This document shows positions 1 through 5,485 of a DNA stretch of 5,985 bases, in pieces. The stretch lies in NCBI GenBank assembly GCA_023487965.1, contig JAMDBV010000014.1:1-5985 (forward strand), given 5' to 3'. Made by a program: the position numbers and the translations under genes. This DNA comes from Patescibacteria group bacterium (lineage in GTDB: Bacteria > Patescibacteriota > Minisyncoccia > Phycocordibacterales > PALSA-1337). The notes under the pieces are model-generated. The model saw only the letters and a program-made list of their open reading frames with translations. It did not search any database and was not told the DNA's origin. Within the stretch, counting starts at the first letter, position 1; every line of letters starts with the position of its first letter.

Positions 1-35
1 AGCCATTTAAAAATTATTAATCGATCTCGGCAAAA

Positions 36-44
36 TGTTACACA
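36..44 (+). promoter_or_regulatory. Weak candidate extended -10 promoter element for hppA
   Basis: TG (36-37), one base, then TACACA (39-44) resembles an extended -10 element. It would place the transcript start near base 51, giving a leader of about 37 bases. The last position of the -10 hexamer is A rather than the strongly conserved T, and no clear -35 is visible in the AT-rich DNA before it. The 10-mer AATGTTACAC that contains it recurs upstream of tig at almost the same distance from the start codon, which is the main reason for listing it. Confidence 0.25.
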
Positions 45-87
45 ATCATGTAGCCAGATCATGCACGATTAAAAAATAACGAATAAA

Positions 88-2073
88 ATGAATTCATACA
101 TCTGGTTCGCAATCATTTCTTCGGCAATAGCCATCATATACGGTGCTTTCCTGATCGCCTCGATCATGAAAAGGCCAGTCGGCAATGCCAAGATGCAGGA
201 GATCGCCGCCGCCATTCAAGCTGGAGCAAAGGCATATCTCAACCGCCAATACCGCACAATAGCCATAATCGCCGTCATACTATTTATAGTATTGTGGCGC
301 GCTCTCGGTCTCACCGTCGGTATCGGTTTCTTGGTTGGAGCTGTTCTCTCGGCCCTTACCGGCTTTATCGGCATGAATGTATCTGTACGAACCAATGTCC
401 GCACCGCTGAAGCCGCTAGAGGTGGCCTCGGCAATGCGCTGTCTCTCGCCTTCAAGGGCGGTTCTGTTACCGGTCTTTTGGTCGTAGGTCTAGCACTTCT
501 CGGTGTAACTGGATTCTTTGCCATAACAAAAGATATAAATTCACTCATCGGTCTAGCATTCGGTTCCAGCCTTATTTCTGTCTTTGCCCGTCTCGGTGGC
601 GGTATCTTCACCAAGGCCGCTGACGTCGGCACTGACCTCGTCGGAAAAGTCGAGGCCGGGATTCCGGAAGATGATCCGCGTAATCCTGGTGTCATAGCTG
701 ACAATGTCGGTGACAATGTCGGTGATTGCGCCGGAATGGCCGCTGATCTGTTCGAGACATATGCCGTTACAACCATTGCGGCAATGTTACTCGGTTACGC
801 CACTTTCCAAGGCTTTAACAATGCCCTTCTGTATCCCCTAGCCCTCGGCGGTGTAGCCATCATTGCTTCCATCATCGGTACGTGGTTCGTCAAACTCGGC
901 AAATCCAAGAATATTATGGGCGCCATGTACAAGGGTCTTATTGTTTCCGGTATACTCTCCGCTATCGCTTTCGAGCCGATAACAAAAGCCCTCATGGCCG
1001 ATAACGGTGTTTACCCATTCCGTTCTTTGTATCTCTGCGCTCTGGTCGGCCTTCTCGTAACAGCTGCAATCGTCTATATCACAGAATATTACACTTCGAC
1101 CAAATACAAGCCCGTTCAGTCGATTGCTGAAGCTTCGATATCAGGTCATGGCACGAATATCATTCAAGGCCTAGCCGTATCAATGAAGGCAACAGCATGG
1201 CCTCTTATCACCATCGTCGTCGGTATATTGGCGGCACATCATTTTGGTGGATTGTACGGTATCGCTATCGCGGCAATGAGCATGCTTTCCATGGCCGGAA
1301 TTATAGTCGCAATCGATTCGTATGGCCCTATAACTGACAATGCCGGAGGTATCGCGGAAATGGCCGAATTGCCAAAGGAAGTACGCGACGTCACCGATCC
1401 CCTGGATGCAGTTGGCAACACAACAAAAGCTGTCACCAAAGGTTATGCCATCGGTTCGGCCGGTTTGGCGGCATTGGTACTATTCGCTTCGTACACGGAA
1501 GCAATCGGCAATTCATTCTCATTTAGCCTAAGCGATCCAAAGGTTATCGTGGGCCTATTCATCGGCGGTCTGTTGCCCTATTACTTCGCTGCTCTATCGA
1601 TGGAAGCGGTTGGCAGGGCGGCCGGCAAAGTGGTAGAAGAGGTCCGCAGACAATTCAGGGAAATAAAGGGTATTATGCAAGGCACAGCCAAGCCTGATTA
1701 CGGAAGTGCGGTCGATATTGTAACATCCGCAGCAATTCGTCAGATGATCATTCCGGCACTTATCCCTGTACTGGCCCCTATCATCGTCGGTTTCATATTG
1801 GGACCGGTGGCGCTCGGGGGCATGTTGGTAGGCTCGATCATAACAGGACTCTTCGTGGCCATATCCATGACATCAGGTGGTGGCGCTTGGGACAATGCCA
1901 AGAAGCATATTGAGCAAGGCAATCATGGTGGCAAAGGTTCCGATGCCCACAAAGCCGCCGTAACCGGCGATACCGTTGGCGATCCTTACAAGGATACAGC
2001 CGGTCCGGCCATCAATCCGATGATCAAGATCCTGAATATCGTGGCGCTTCTAATAGTTTCCTTCATCATTTAG
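88..2073 (+). CDS. hppA: Membrane-bound proton-translocating pyrophosphatase, K+-independent type
   Basis: This integral membrane enzyme hydrolyses pyrophosphate to two phosphates and uses the energy to pump protons out of the cytoplasm. The 661-residue protein is of normal length for bacterial members (roughly 650-720) and has about 15-16 hydrophobic segments along its whole length. Family signatures are intact: [20 protein letters not shown] at 170-189 followed by [29 protein letters not shown] at 205-223, with the Asp residues that bind Mg2+-pyrophosphate; [17 protein letters not shown] at 413-429; and near the C-terminus [11 protein letters not shown] (596-606) and [19 protein letters not shown] (627-645). 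In [10 protein letters not shown] (443-452), Lys447 and Thr450 sit where K+-dependent enzymes have Ala and another residue. From family knowledge this marks the K+-independent class, which pumps H+ rather than Na+. The ATG at 88 gives a first membrane helix at once (about residues 3-27). There is no Shine-Dalgarno motif; the leader is A-rich. Hairpins right after the stop suggest a single-gene transcript. Confidence 0.97.
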   Translation: MNSYIWFAIISSAIAIIYGAFLIASIMKRPVGNAKMQEIAAAIQAGAKAYLNRQYRTIAIIAVILFIVLWRALGLTVGIGFLVGAVLSALTGFIGMNVSVRTNVRTAEAARGGLGNALSLAFKGGSVTGLLVVGLALLGVTGFFAITKDINSLIGLAFGSSLISVFARLGGGIFTKAADVGTDLVGKVEAGIPEDDPRNPGVIADNVGDNVGDCAGMAADLFETYAVTTIAAMLLGYATFQGFNNALLYPLALGGVAIIASIIGTWFVKLGKSKNIMGAMYKGLIVSGILSAIAFEPITKALMADNGVYPFRSLYLCALVGLLVTAAIVYITEYYTSTKYKPVQSIAEASISGHGTNIIQGLAVSMKATAWPLITIVVGILAAHHFGGLYGIAIAAMSMLSMAGIIVAIDSYGPITDNAGGIAEMAELPKEVRDVTDPLDAVGNTTKAVTKGYAIGSAGLAALVLFASYTEAIGNSFSFSLSDPKVIVGLFIGGLLPYYFAALSMEAVGRAAGKVVEEVRRQFREIKGIMQGTAKPDYGSAVDIVTSAAIRQMIIPALIPVLAPIIVGFILGPVALGGMLVGSIITGLFVAISMTSGGGAWDNAKKHIEQGNHGGKGSDAHKAAVTGDTVGDPYKDTAGPAINPMIKILNIVALLIVSFII

Positions 2074-2083
2074 AGAGTCCAAC

Positions 2084-2106
2084 AAGCATTTCAATCGTAA
2101 ATGCTT
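2084..2106 (+). other. Perfect hairpin immediately downstream of hppA
   Basis: AAGCATTT (2084-2091) and AAATGCTT (2099-2106) form a perfect 8-bp stem with a 7-base loop, starting 10 bases after the hppA stop codon. No T-run follows it, so on its own it is not a standard intrinsic terminator. It stands only 4 bases before the terminator hairpin. It may protect the 3' end of the transcript or assist termination; that role is inference. Confidence 0.5.
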
Positions 2107-2110
2107 ATGG

Positions 2111-2143
2111 CAAAAGGCGTTCTATAACGCCTTTTGTGTTTTT
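2111..2143 (+). terminator. Intrinsic terminator of hppA
   Basis: CAAAAGGCGTT (2111-2121) pairs perfectly with AACGCCTTTTG (2126-2136), an 11-bp stem closed by a 4-base loop (CTAT). The stem is followed by a T-rich tail, TGTTTTT (2137-2143). The GC-rich core and T-tract are as expected for factor-independent termination. It isolates hppA from the gene starting at 2264. Confidence 0.85.
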
Positions 2144-2181
2144 CACTTCTGGATGCGTCAACATGTTGTGCATATATCAAC

Positions 2182-2210
2182 TTCCCATATCACATCATGA
2201 GTGCCATAAT
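2182..2210 (+). promoter_or_regulatory. Predicted sigma70-type promoter for the 2264-3502 gene pair
   Basis: TTCCCA (2182-2187, four of six matches to TTGACA), a 17-base spacer, and CATAAT (2205-2210, five of six matches to TATAAT). The -10 is preceded by TG at 2202-2203 with one base between, which makes it an extended -10. A transcript would start near 2217 and leave a leader of about 47 bases before the ATG at 2264. The position, between the hppA terminator and the next gene, fits. This is sequence matching only. Confidence 0.5.
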
Positions 2211-2263
2211 AGTGATGTCGTTCATCGGCACATTATTATTGTTATTCGTTCATAAAAAAATAA

Positions 2264-3115
2264 ATGAAGAAAATATTCACCATACCGGCCACAGTGCTCG
2301 CAATCGCCATAATATTTATGGCCACGACGAACATTGGCAAGGCCCAAACCCTTATGGATACATCGGCCGCAACGAGTATCGGCGCCAGTCTTGACGCTTC
2401 TGCTCCCGTTCCGGCGGTAAACACCATAAAAGACCGCTTGCGAGCAACCATCCAGACTCGCGAAGAGAATGCCGGCGATAATGCCGAATTACGGAACCGT
2501 CTCTTGGAACAAAGGGCCGTAGGCGCTTCAACTTCCCAGAAATTACAACCGCTCGGAGCGGCTATCCGTGCTTCAACCACCGAAGAGCGTGCCAATATCC
2601 GCGAACGTCGTATTGAGGGCGTAGAAAATGCCCGCGAAGATGCGACGCGGGAGGCCGAGGGTGCGTCGAGCACCGCACAGAGGCGCGAAATACTGCGTAA
2701 TGCACGCATGGATGTATTCAGGATCAGACAACAAGCATTGGTCAAACAACTAAATCTATCCATCTCCAACCTGGAACAAATCGCCGGCCGTATCGGAGAC
2801 AGGATCGAAAAGGCTGAGGCGGCTGGTAGAAATATGACCGAGGCCAAGGGTCTATTGGCACAGGCGGTGACAGATATAAGTGCCGCCAAGGATACCATCG
2901 ATGCCGTAGCCAACTACGTGCCTCCGGCGCCAACAGCCAGCACAACCGCTCAGGTGGACCTCGCCAAACCTAGAGAAATAGGCGCCGGTGCCATAGCAGC
3001 CGTAACTAAGGCTCGCAAAGATCTGGTCGCCACAGTCGAGGCGATCGCTCATGCCATGGGTATAAAGCTCGGGAACACCGCTTCCGGCTCTACTACACCT
3101 GCCACAAATGAATAA
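2264..3115 (+). CDS. Exported helical (coiled-coil-like) protein of unknown function
   Basis: This 283-residue protein has no function I can name. Residues 1-27 look like a Sec signal peptide: Lys2-Lys3, a hydrophobic core to about residue 22, and a plausible cleavage site after Gly-Lys-Ala27. Cleavage would leave a mature protein that starts at Gln28 and has no cysteine, so it is not a lipoprotein. Residues 55-215 are rich in Arg, Glu, Ala and Gln with little proline and should be almost wholly alpha-helical. They include an Arg/Glu-dense stretch (107-160) and a segment around 164-215 with SNLEQIAGRIGDRIEKAEA and regularly spaced Leu/Ile, like a coiled coil. A Pro/Ala/Thr linker at 219-230 leads to a second helix (about 236-268) and a Ser/Thr tail. 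Similar signal-peptide-plus-helical proteins are common and uncharacterised in Parcubacteria, from my memory of the group. The start gives the signal peptide directly; the leader is A-rich without a Shine-Dalgarno motif. It is probably cotranscribed with the membrane protein 18 bases downstream. A cell-surface or periplasmic structural role is inference. Confidence 0.85.
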   Translation: MKKIFTIPATVLAIAIIFMATTNIGKAQTLMDTSAATSIGASLDASAPVPAVNTIKDRLRATIQTREENAGDNAELRNRLLEQRAVGASTSQKLQPLGAAIRASTTEERANIRERRIEGVENAREDATREAEGASSTAQRREILRNARMDVFRIRQQALVKQLNLSISNLEQIAGRIGDRIEKAEAAGRNMTEAKGLLAQAVTDISAAKDTIDAVANYVPPAPTASTTAQVDLAKPREIGAGAIAAVTKARKDLVATVEAIAHAMGIKLGNTASGSTTPATNE

Positions 3116-3133
3116 TTAACATTCAATAAACAT

Positions 3134-3502
3134 ATGGATCCTATAAACAATCAAAATCCGCAACCTGGAAATGAGACTGTGACTTCACCCGCCCCGATGC
3201 CAGCCGATTTTAGCGGCAACCATGAGCATAAAAAGGTTGGACCGATAATCGCCACATTGGTAATCGTTATCGTATTGGTAGTAGCCGCTCTATACATCTT
3301 CGGTTCGAAGCTCAACAAGCAGTCGCCGATAGTTCCGGAACAAAATACCGCCACTAGTGAGTTGTCTGCAACAGATCAGATGGCCGGAATGGCTACACCG
3401 ACAGCCAGTGTAACGCCGGTAACAAATAAAGCCGATGATGTCCAATCCCTCAACAACGACCTCAATTCGGCCCTAAACGGTCTCGACAGCCAGAACTTCT
3501 AA
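3134..3502 (+). CDS. Small single-pass membrane protein of unknown function
   Basis: This 122-residue protein has three parts. Residues 1-34 are polar and rich in Pro/Asn and end in His-Glu-His-Lys-Lys. One strongly hydrophobic helix spans about 36-57. A Ser/Thr/Pro/Ala-rich, low-complexity stretch (about 62-98) then leads to a short C-terminal amphipathic segment, DDVQSLNNDLNSALNGL (101-117). There is no cleavable signal peptide and no enzyme motif. The likely topology is N-terminus inside and the long tail outside, but positive charges flank both sides of the helix, so this is uncertain. Proteins of this build, with a final Asp/Asn/Leu-rich helix, recur in Patescibacteria without known function, from memory. 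It starts 18 bases after the exported helical protein and is followed by a strong terminator, so the two probably form an operon. The tail might contact its exported neighbour; that is inference from gene order. The leader lacks a Shine-Dalgarno motif. Confidence 0.8.
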   Translation: MDPINNQNPQPGNETVTSPAPMPADFSGNHEHKKVGPIIATLVIVIVLVVAALYIFGSKLNKQSPIVPEQNTATSELSATDQMAGMATPTASVTPVTNKADDVQSLNNDLNSALNGLDSQNF

Positions 3503-3515
3503 GCACTTTTCGATA

Positions 3516-3555
3516 GATAACAAAAAGACCCATATCTAAGGGTCTTTTTGTTATC
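3516..3555 (+). terminator. Long-stem intrinsic terminator after the 2264-3502 pair
   Basis: Bases 3516-3530 (GATAACAAAAAGACC) pair perfectly with 3541-3555, and C3531-G3540 adds a sixteenth pair around an 8-base loop. The AGACC/GGTCT core is followed by TTTTTGTTAT, so the T-tract lies within the 3' arm, opposite an A-tract. The symmetry means it could also stop transcription arriving from the right. It begins 14 bases after the stop codon at 3502. Confidence 0.85.
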
Positions 3556-3578
3556 GCAAGAACACAGTATTTGACCAA

Positions 3579-3587
3579 TGTTACACT
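3579..3587 (+). promoter_or_regulatory. Candidate extended -10 promoter for tig
   Basis: TG (3579-3580), T, then TACACT (3582-3587) matches an extended -10 element with four of six hexamer bases, including the key first T, second A and last T. No good -35 is seen at the usual spacing, which is tolerable for extended -10 promoters. The transcript would start near 3594 with a leader of about 35 bases. It lies just after the preceding terminator. A second candidate overlaps the region downstream. Confidence 0.35.
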
Positions 3588-3590
3588 TAC

Positions 3591-3619
3591 TTGCCATGTG
3601 AATGGTTTGCGTGTAGACT
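3591..3619 (+). promoter_or_regulatory. Alternative tig promoter giving a nearly leaderless transcript
   Basis: TTGCCA (3591-3596, five of six to TTGACA), a 17-base spacer and TAGACT (3614-3619, four of six to TATAAT). Transcription would begin about 7 bases after the -10, near 3626, only about 3 bases before the ATG at 3629. That would give a leaderless or nearly leaderless mRNA, which would fit the absence of a Shine-Dalgarno motif. It competes with the extended -10 candidate just upstream; sequence alone cannot decide. Confidence 0.35.
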
Positions 3620-3628
3620 CTTCTGCAT

Positions 3629-4711
3629 ATGGAAAATAAAAACAAAACGTACGGTGAAATAGCTATAAAAAAATTAGACAAGTCACAAATCGAGATCACC
3701 GGCTCGGTACCGTGTGAAATATGGGAAAAATACCGCGAGAATGCCGTCAAAAACCTATCTGAGAATATAAGTATCGACGGTTTCCGCAAAGGAATGATTC
3801 CGGAAAATGTACTAATATCAAAGATCGGCGAGATGGCCATTCTAGACGGAATGGCGGAATTGGCCATATCACCGGCTTATGTCTCTATAATCATAGACAA
3901 TAAAATAGACGCTATCGGTAAACCATCTGTTCAGATTACCAAGCTAGCCAAAGGCAACCCTCTCGAATTCAGGATAGTGACGGCAATTATTCCGGAATTG
4001 ACCTTGCCGGAATACAAAGATATCGCCTCAAAAGAGATAGCCAAGGCTGGCAAGGAAAAGATAGAGGTTAGTGACAAAGATGTCGAGGATGCGATTCTCG
4101 AGGTACGTAAGTCTCGCGCTTCACACGAAGGTCATGACCATGAAAAAATGACACCCGAAGAACACGAAAAGGCAATTCTCGATTCATTACCTGAATTCAA
4201 TGATGAATTTGTCCGCGGACTTGGTGCCGATTTCAAAAGTGTCGATGACTTCAAAATCAAAGTTCGGGAAATGATCGGTGAAAACAAGAAGCGTGAAGCC
4301 AAAGAAAAGATGCGAATAAGGATTTCGGATGCGCTAGTAGATGCAATCAAGCTCGAATTGCCAGACGTTCTGGTCGAGAGCGAACTTAACCGTACCGAAG
4401 CGCAATTCAAAGATGATGTAGAACGAATGGGTGTAAAGATGGACGACTATCTCAAGCACGCCAAAAAGACGATAGAGGATGTGCGCAAGGAATGGCGTCC
4501 ATATGCCGAGAAAAAGGCCAAATTACAATTGATCCTCAATGCAATCGCCGCAAAAGAAAAGATATCGCCGGACAATAATGAAATAGAGGCAGAGATCAAA
4601 CACATTATGCAACATTACAAGGATGCAAAAGAAGAAAGCGTCAGAGTATATGCCGAGACAATTCTCTCCAATGAGAAAGTATATCAGTTCTTAGAGCAAG
4701 CCAAGAATTAG
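3629..4711 (+). CDS. tig: Trigger factor, short form lacking the PPIase domain
   Basis: Trigger factor is the ribosome-associated chaperone that binds nascent chains at the exit tunnel. The 360-residue protein is about 70 residues shorter than the E. coli protein (432). Residues 1-130 match the ribosome-binding domain, with the signature loop GFRKGMIP at 51-58 (E. coli GFRKGKVP) that contacts the large subunit near protein uL23. Residues 146-163 (VSDKDVEDAILEVRKSRA) match the helical arm that in E. coli leads into the FKBP-like prolyl isomerase domain. That domain is absent: a short His/Glu-rich linker (about 164-187) joins directly to LPEFNDEFVRGLG (187-199), the counterpart of E. coli LPELTAEFIKRFG. 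Residues 188-360 are the helical C-terminal substrate-binding domain, rich in Lys/Glu. The reading frame is continuous, so this is a designed deletion rather than a frameshift. The ATG at 3629 lacks a Shine-Dalgarno motif. The gene is monocistronic: a terminator precedes it and the genes after it are on the other strand. Confidence 0.93.
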   Translation: MENKNKTYGEIAIKKLDKSQIEITGSVPCEIWEKYRENAVKNLSENISIDGFRKGMIPENVLISKIGEMAILDGMAELAISPAYVSIIIDNKIDAIGKPSVQITKLAKGNPLEFRIVTAIIPELTLPEYKDIASKEIAKAGKEKIEVSDKDVEDAILEVRKSRASHEGHDHEKMTPEEHEKAILDSLPEFNDEFVRGLGADFKSVDDFKIKVREMIGENKKREAKEKMRIRISDALVDAIKLELPDVLVESELNRTEAQFKDDVERMGVKMDDYLKHAKKTIEDVRKEWRPYAEKKAKLQLILNAIAAKEKISPDNNEIEAEIKHIMQHYKDAKEESVRVYAETILSNEKVYQFLEQAKN

Positions 4712-4741
4712 TATCGTATTGTAAATACAGGCGATAATAAT

Positions 4742-5479
4742 TCAAAAACAAAATAATGATAGGGCAACTATGGCGGCAGTCTCAGCGCGCAATATTTGCC
4801 TATCCAGACCGCGTATATCTATATTTGCGTCACGAAACATGGCGATTTCCCTATCGGTCCAACCGCCTTCAGGTCCGATGAATATACCGATGTCGGACAT
4901 GTTCAGTGGCTTAATTTTCGTACCGAGGCCGGACCTCGGCAAAATATCAGCATCGGTATGGAAGACCGCATTGTAGCCCGAGTCACGGGTCGCGCCCTCG
5001 AGCGCCACTTGGGAAATCAGTGTATCAAGCGTTTCGACAGGATGAATGATCGGTACATTTCCTCTGCCGCATTGTTCACCCGCTTCGACCGCTATCTTAT
5101 TCAGGCGATCCATGTTTACGTCTTTTTTCTCACTGCGATCTGACAGGATCGGAATGATATCACTGACACCAAGCTCTGTCGCTTTCTCGACAATCCATTC
5201 GAATTTGTCTTTCTTGATCACTGATGCGTACAAAGAAATCTTACGCATCGGCATGTATTTGCTGGCCACGACCTCCTCTATATGCAAAGCGGCTCGCTCC
5301 TTACTGATATCGGTTATCCTGCAGACAAAGTCCGAGCCGGAACCGTCAAATAATACTAGATTGTCGCCGCTTTTCAGACGAAAAACATTGCGCAACTGAT
5401 TGAGCAGCGCCTTTTGTTCCACATTTACTTCAGTTTTGCCGCCAATATTCCCTTCTATGTAGAAACGGTGCAATCTCAT
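4742..5479 (-). CDS. rsmE: 16S rRNA (uracil1498-N3)-methyltransferase
   Basis: RsmE uses S-adenosylmethionine to methylate N3 of U1498 in helix 44 of 16S rRNA, close to the decoding site of the small subunit. The 245-residue length is typical. Residues 1-75 form the PUA-like RNA-binding domain (MRLHRFYIEG start, LRNVFRLKSGD at 29-39, FDGSG at 44-48). The rest is the SPOUT-family catalytic domain with its C-terminal trefoil knot. Seen in order are KFEWIVEKATELGVSDIIPI (92-111), SDRSE (113-117), the EAGEQCGR motif (132-139), IGPEGGWTDREI (201-212), which forms the SAM-binding knot loop, and LDRQILRAETAAIVAL (225-240). The start ATG lies 6 bases after the clpP stop codon, so the two are surely cotranscribed and perhaps translationally coupled; no Shine-Dalgarno motif is visible. 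It ends in TGA at the family's usual endpoint. It converges with tig across a 30-base gap that shows no good terminator. Confidence 0.95.
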   Translation of the reverse strand: MRLHRFYIEGNIGGKTEVNVEQKALLNQLRNVFRLKSGDNLVLFDGSGSDFVCRITDISKERAALHIEEVVASKYMPMRKISLYASVIKKDKFEWIVEKATELGVSDIIPILSDRSEKKDVNMDRLNKIAVEAGEQCGRGNVPIIHPVETLDTLISQVALEGATRDSGYNAVFHTDADILPRSGLGTKIKPLNMSDIGIFIGPEGGWTDREIAMFRDANIDIRGLDRQILRAETAAIVALSLFCF

Positions 5480-5485
5480 AAGAGA

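Noticed and set aside
44..70. Bulged inverted repeat and ATCATG direct repeat (45-50, 58-63) in the hppA leader as a regulatory RNA or operator
   Set aside because: The stem is short (AATC/GATT plus ATG/CAT with a bulge) and matches no riboswitch I know; such short repeats are expected by chance.
700..723. Exact tandem repeat of the 12-mer GACAATGTCGGT
   Set aside because: It encodes the conserved DNVGDNVGD motif of membrane pyrophosphatases; the repetition belongs to the protein family's active site, not to a DNA-level element.
2197..2394. Small plus-strand frame starting ATG at 2197 with one hydrophobic stretch (MSAIIVMSFIGTLLLLFVHKK) overlapping the start of the 2264 gene
   Set aside because: It overlaps the predicted -10 and then runs out of frame into the signal-peptide gene, where its sequence becomes compositionally random. 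The hydrophobic stretch comes from a TTATTATTATTG-like run. No ribosome binding site is seen.
2242..2913. Long minus-strand open frame (223 codons) opposite the exported helical protein
   Set aside because: It mirrors a GC-rich coding strand whose sense product has a clear signal peptide, coherent helical composition and a promoter and terminator in place. The antisense translation shows no family motif.
3571..3576. TTGACC as the -35 of a tig promoter
   Set aside because: At 17 bases spacing the -10 would be CCATGT, which does not resemble TATAAT, and the extended -10 at 3582 is only 5 bases away.
4712..4736. Imperfect hairpin between tig and rsmE (TATC-GTATT...AATAC-GATA with a 4-base bulge) as a bidirectional terminator
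   Set aside because: The stem is AT-rich and bulged, and neither strand has a T-run after it. It is not convincing as a terminator.
4742..4744. TGA at the end of rsmE as a recoded glycine (genetic code 25, as in Gracilibacteria/SR1)
   Set aside because: The protein has its full family length and C-terminal motif just before this codon, and no other gene in the window contains an in-frame TGA.
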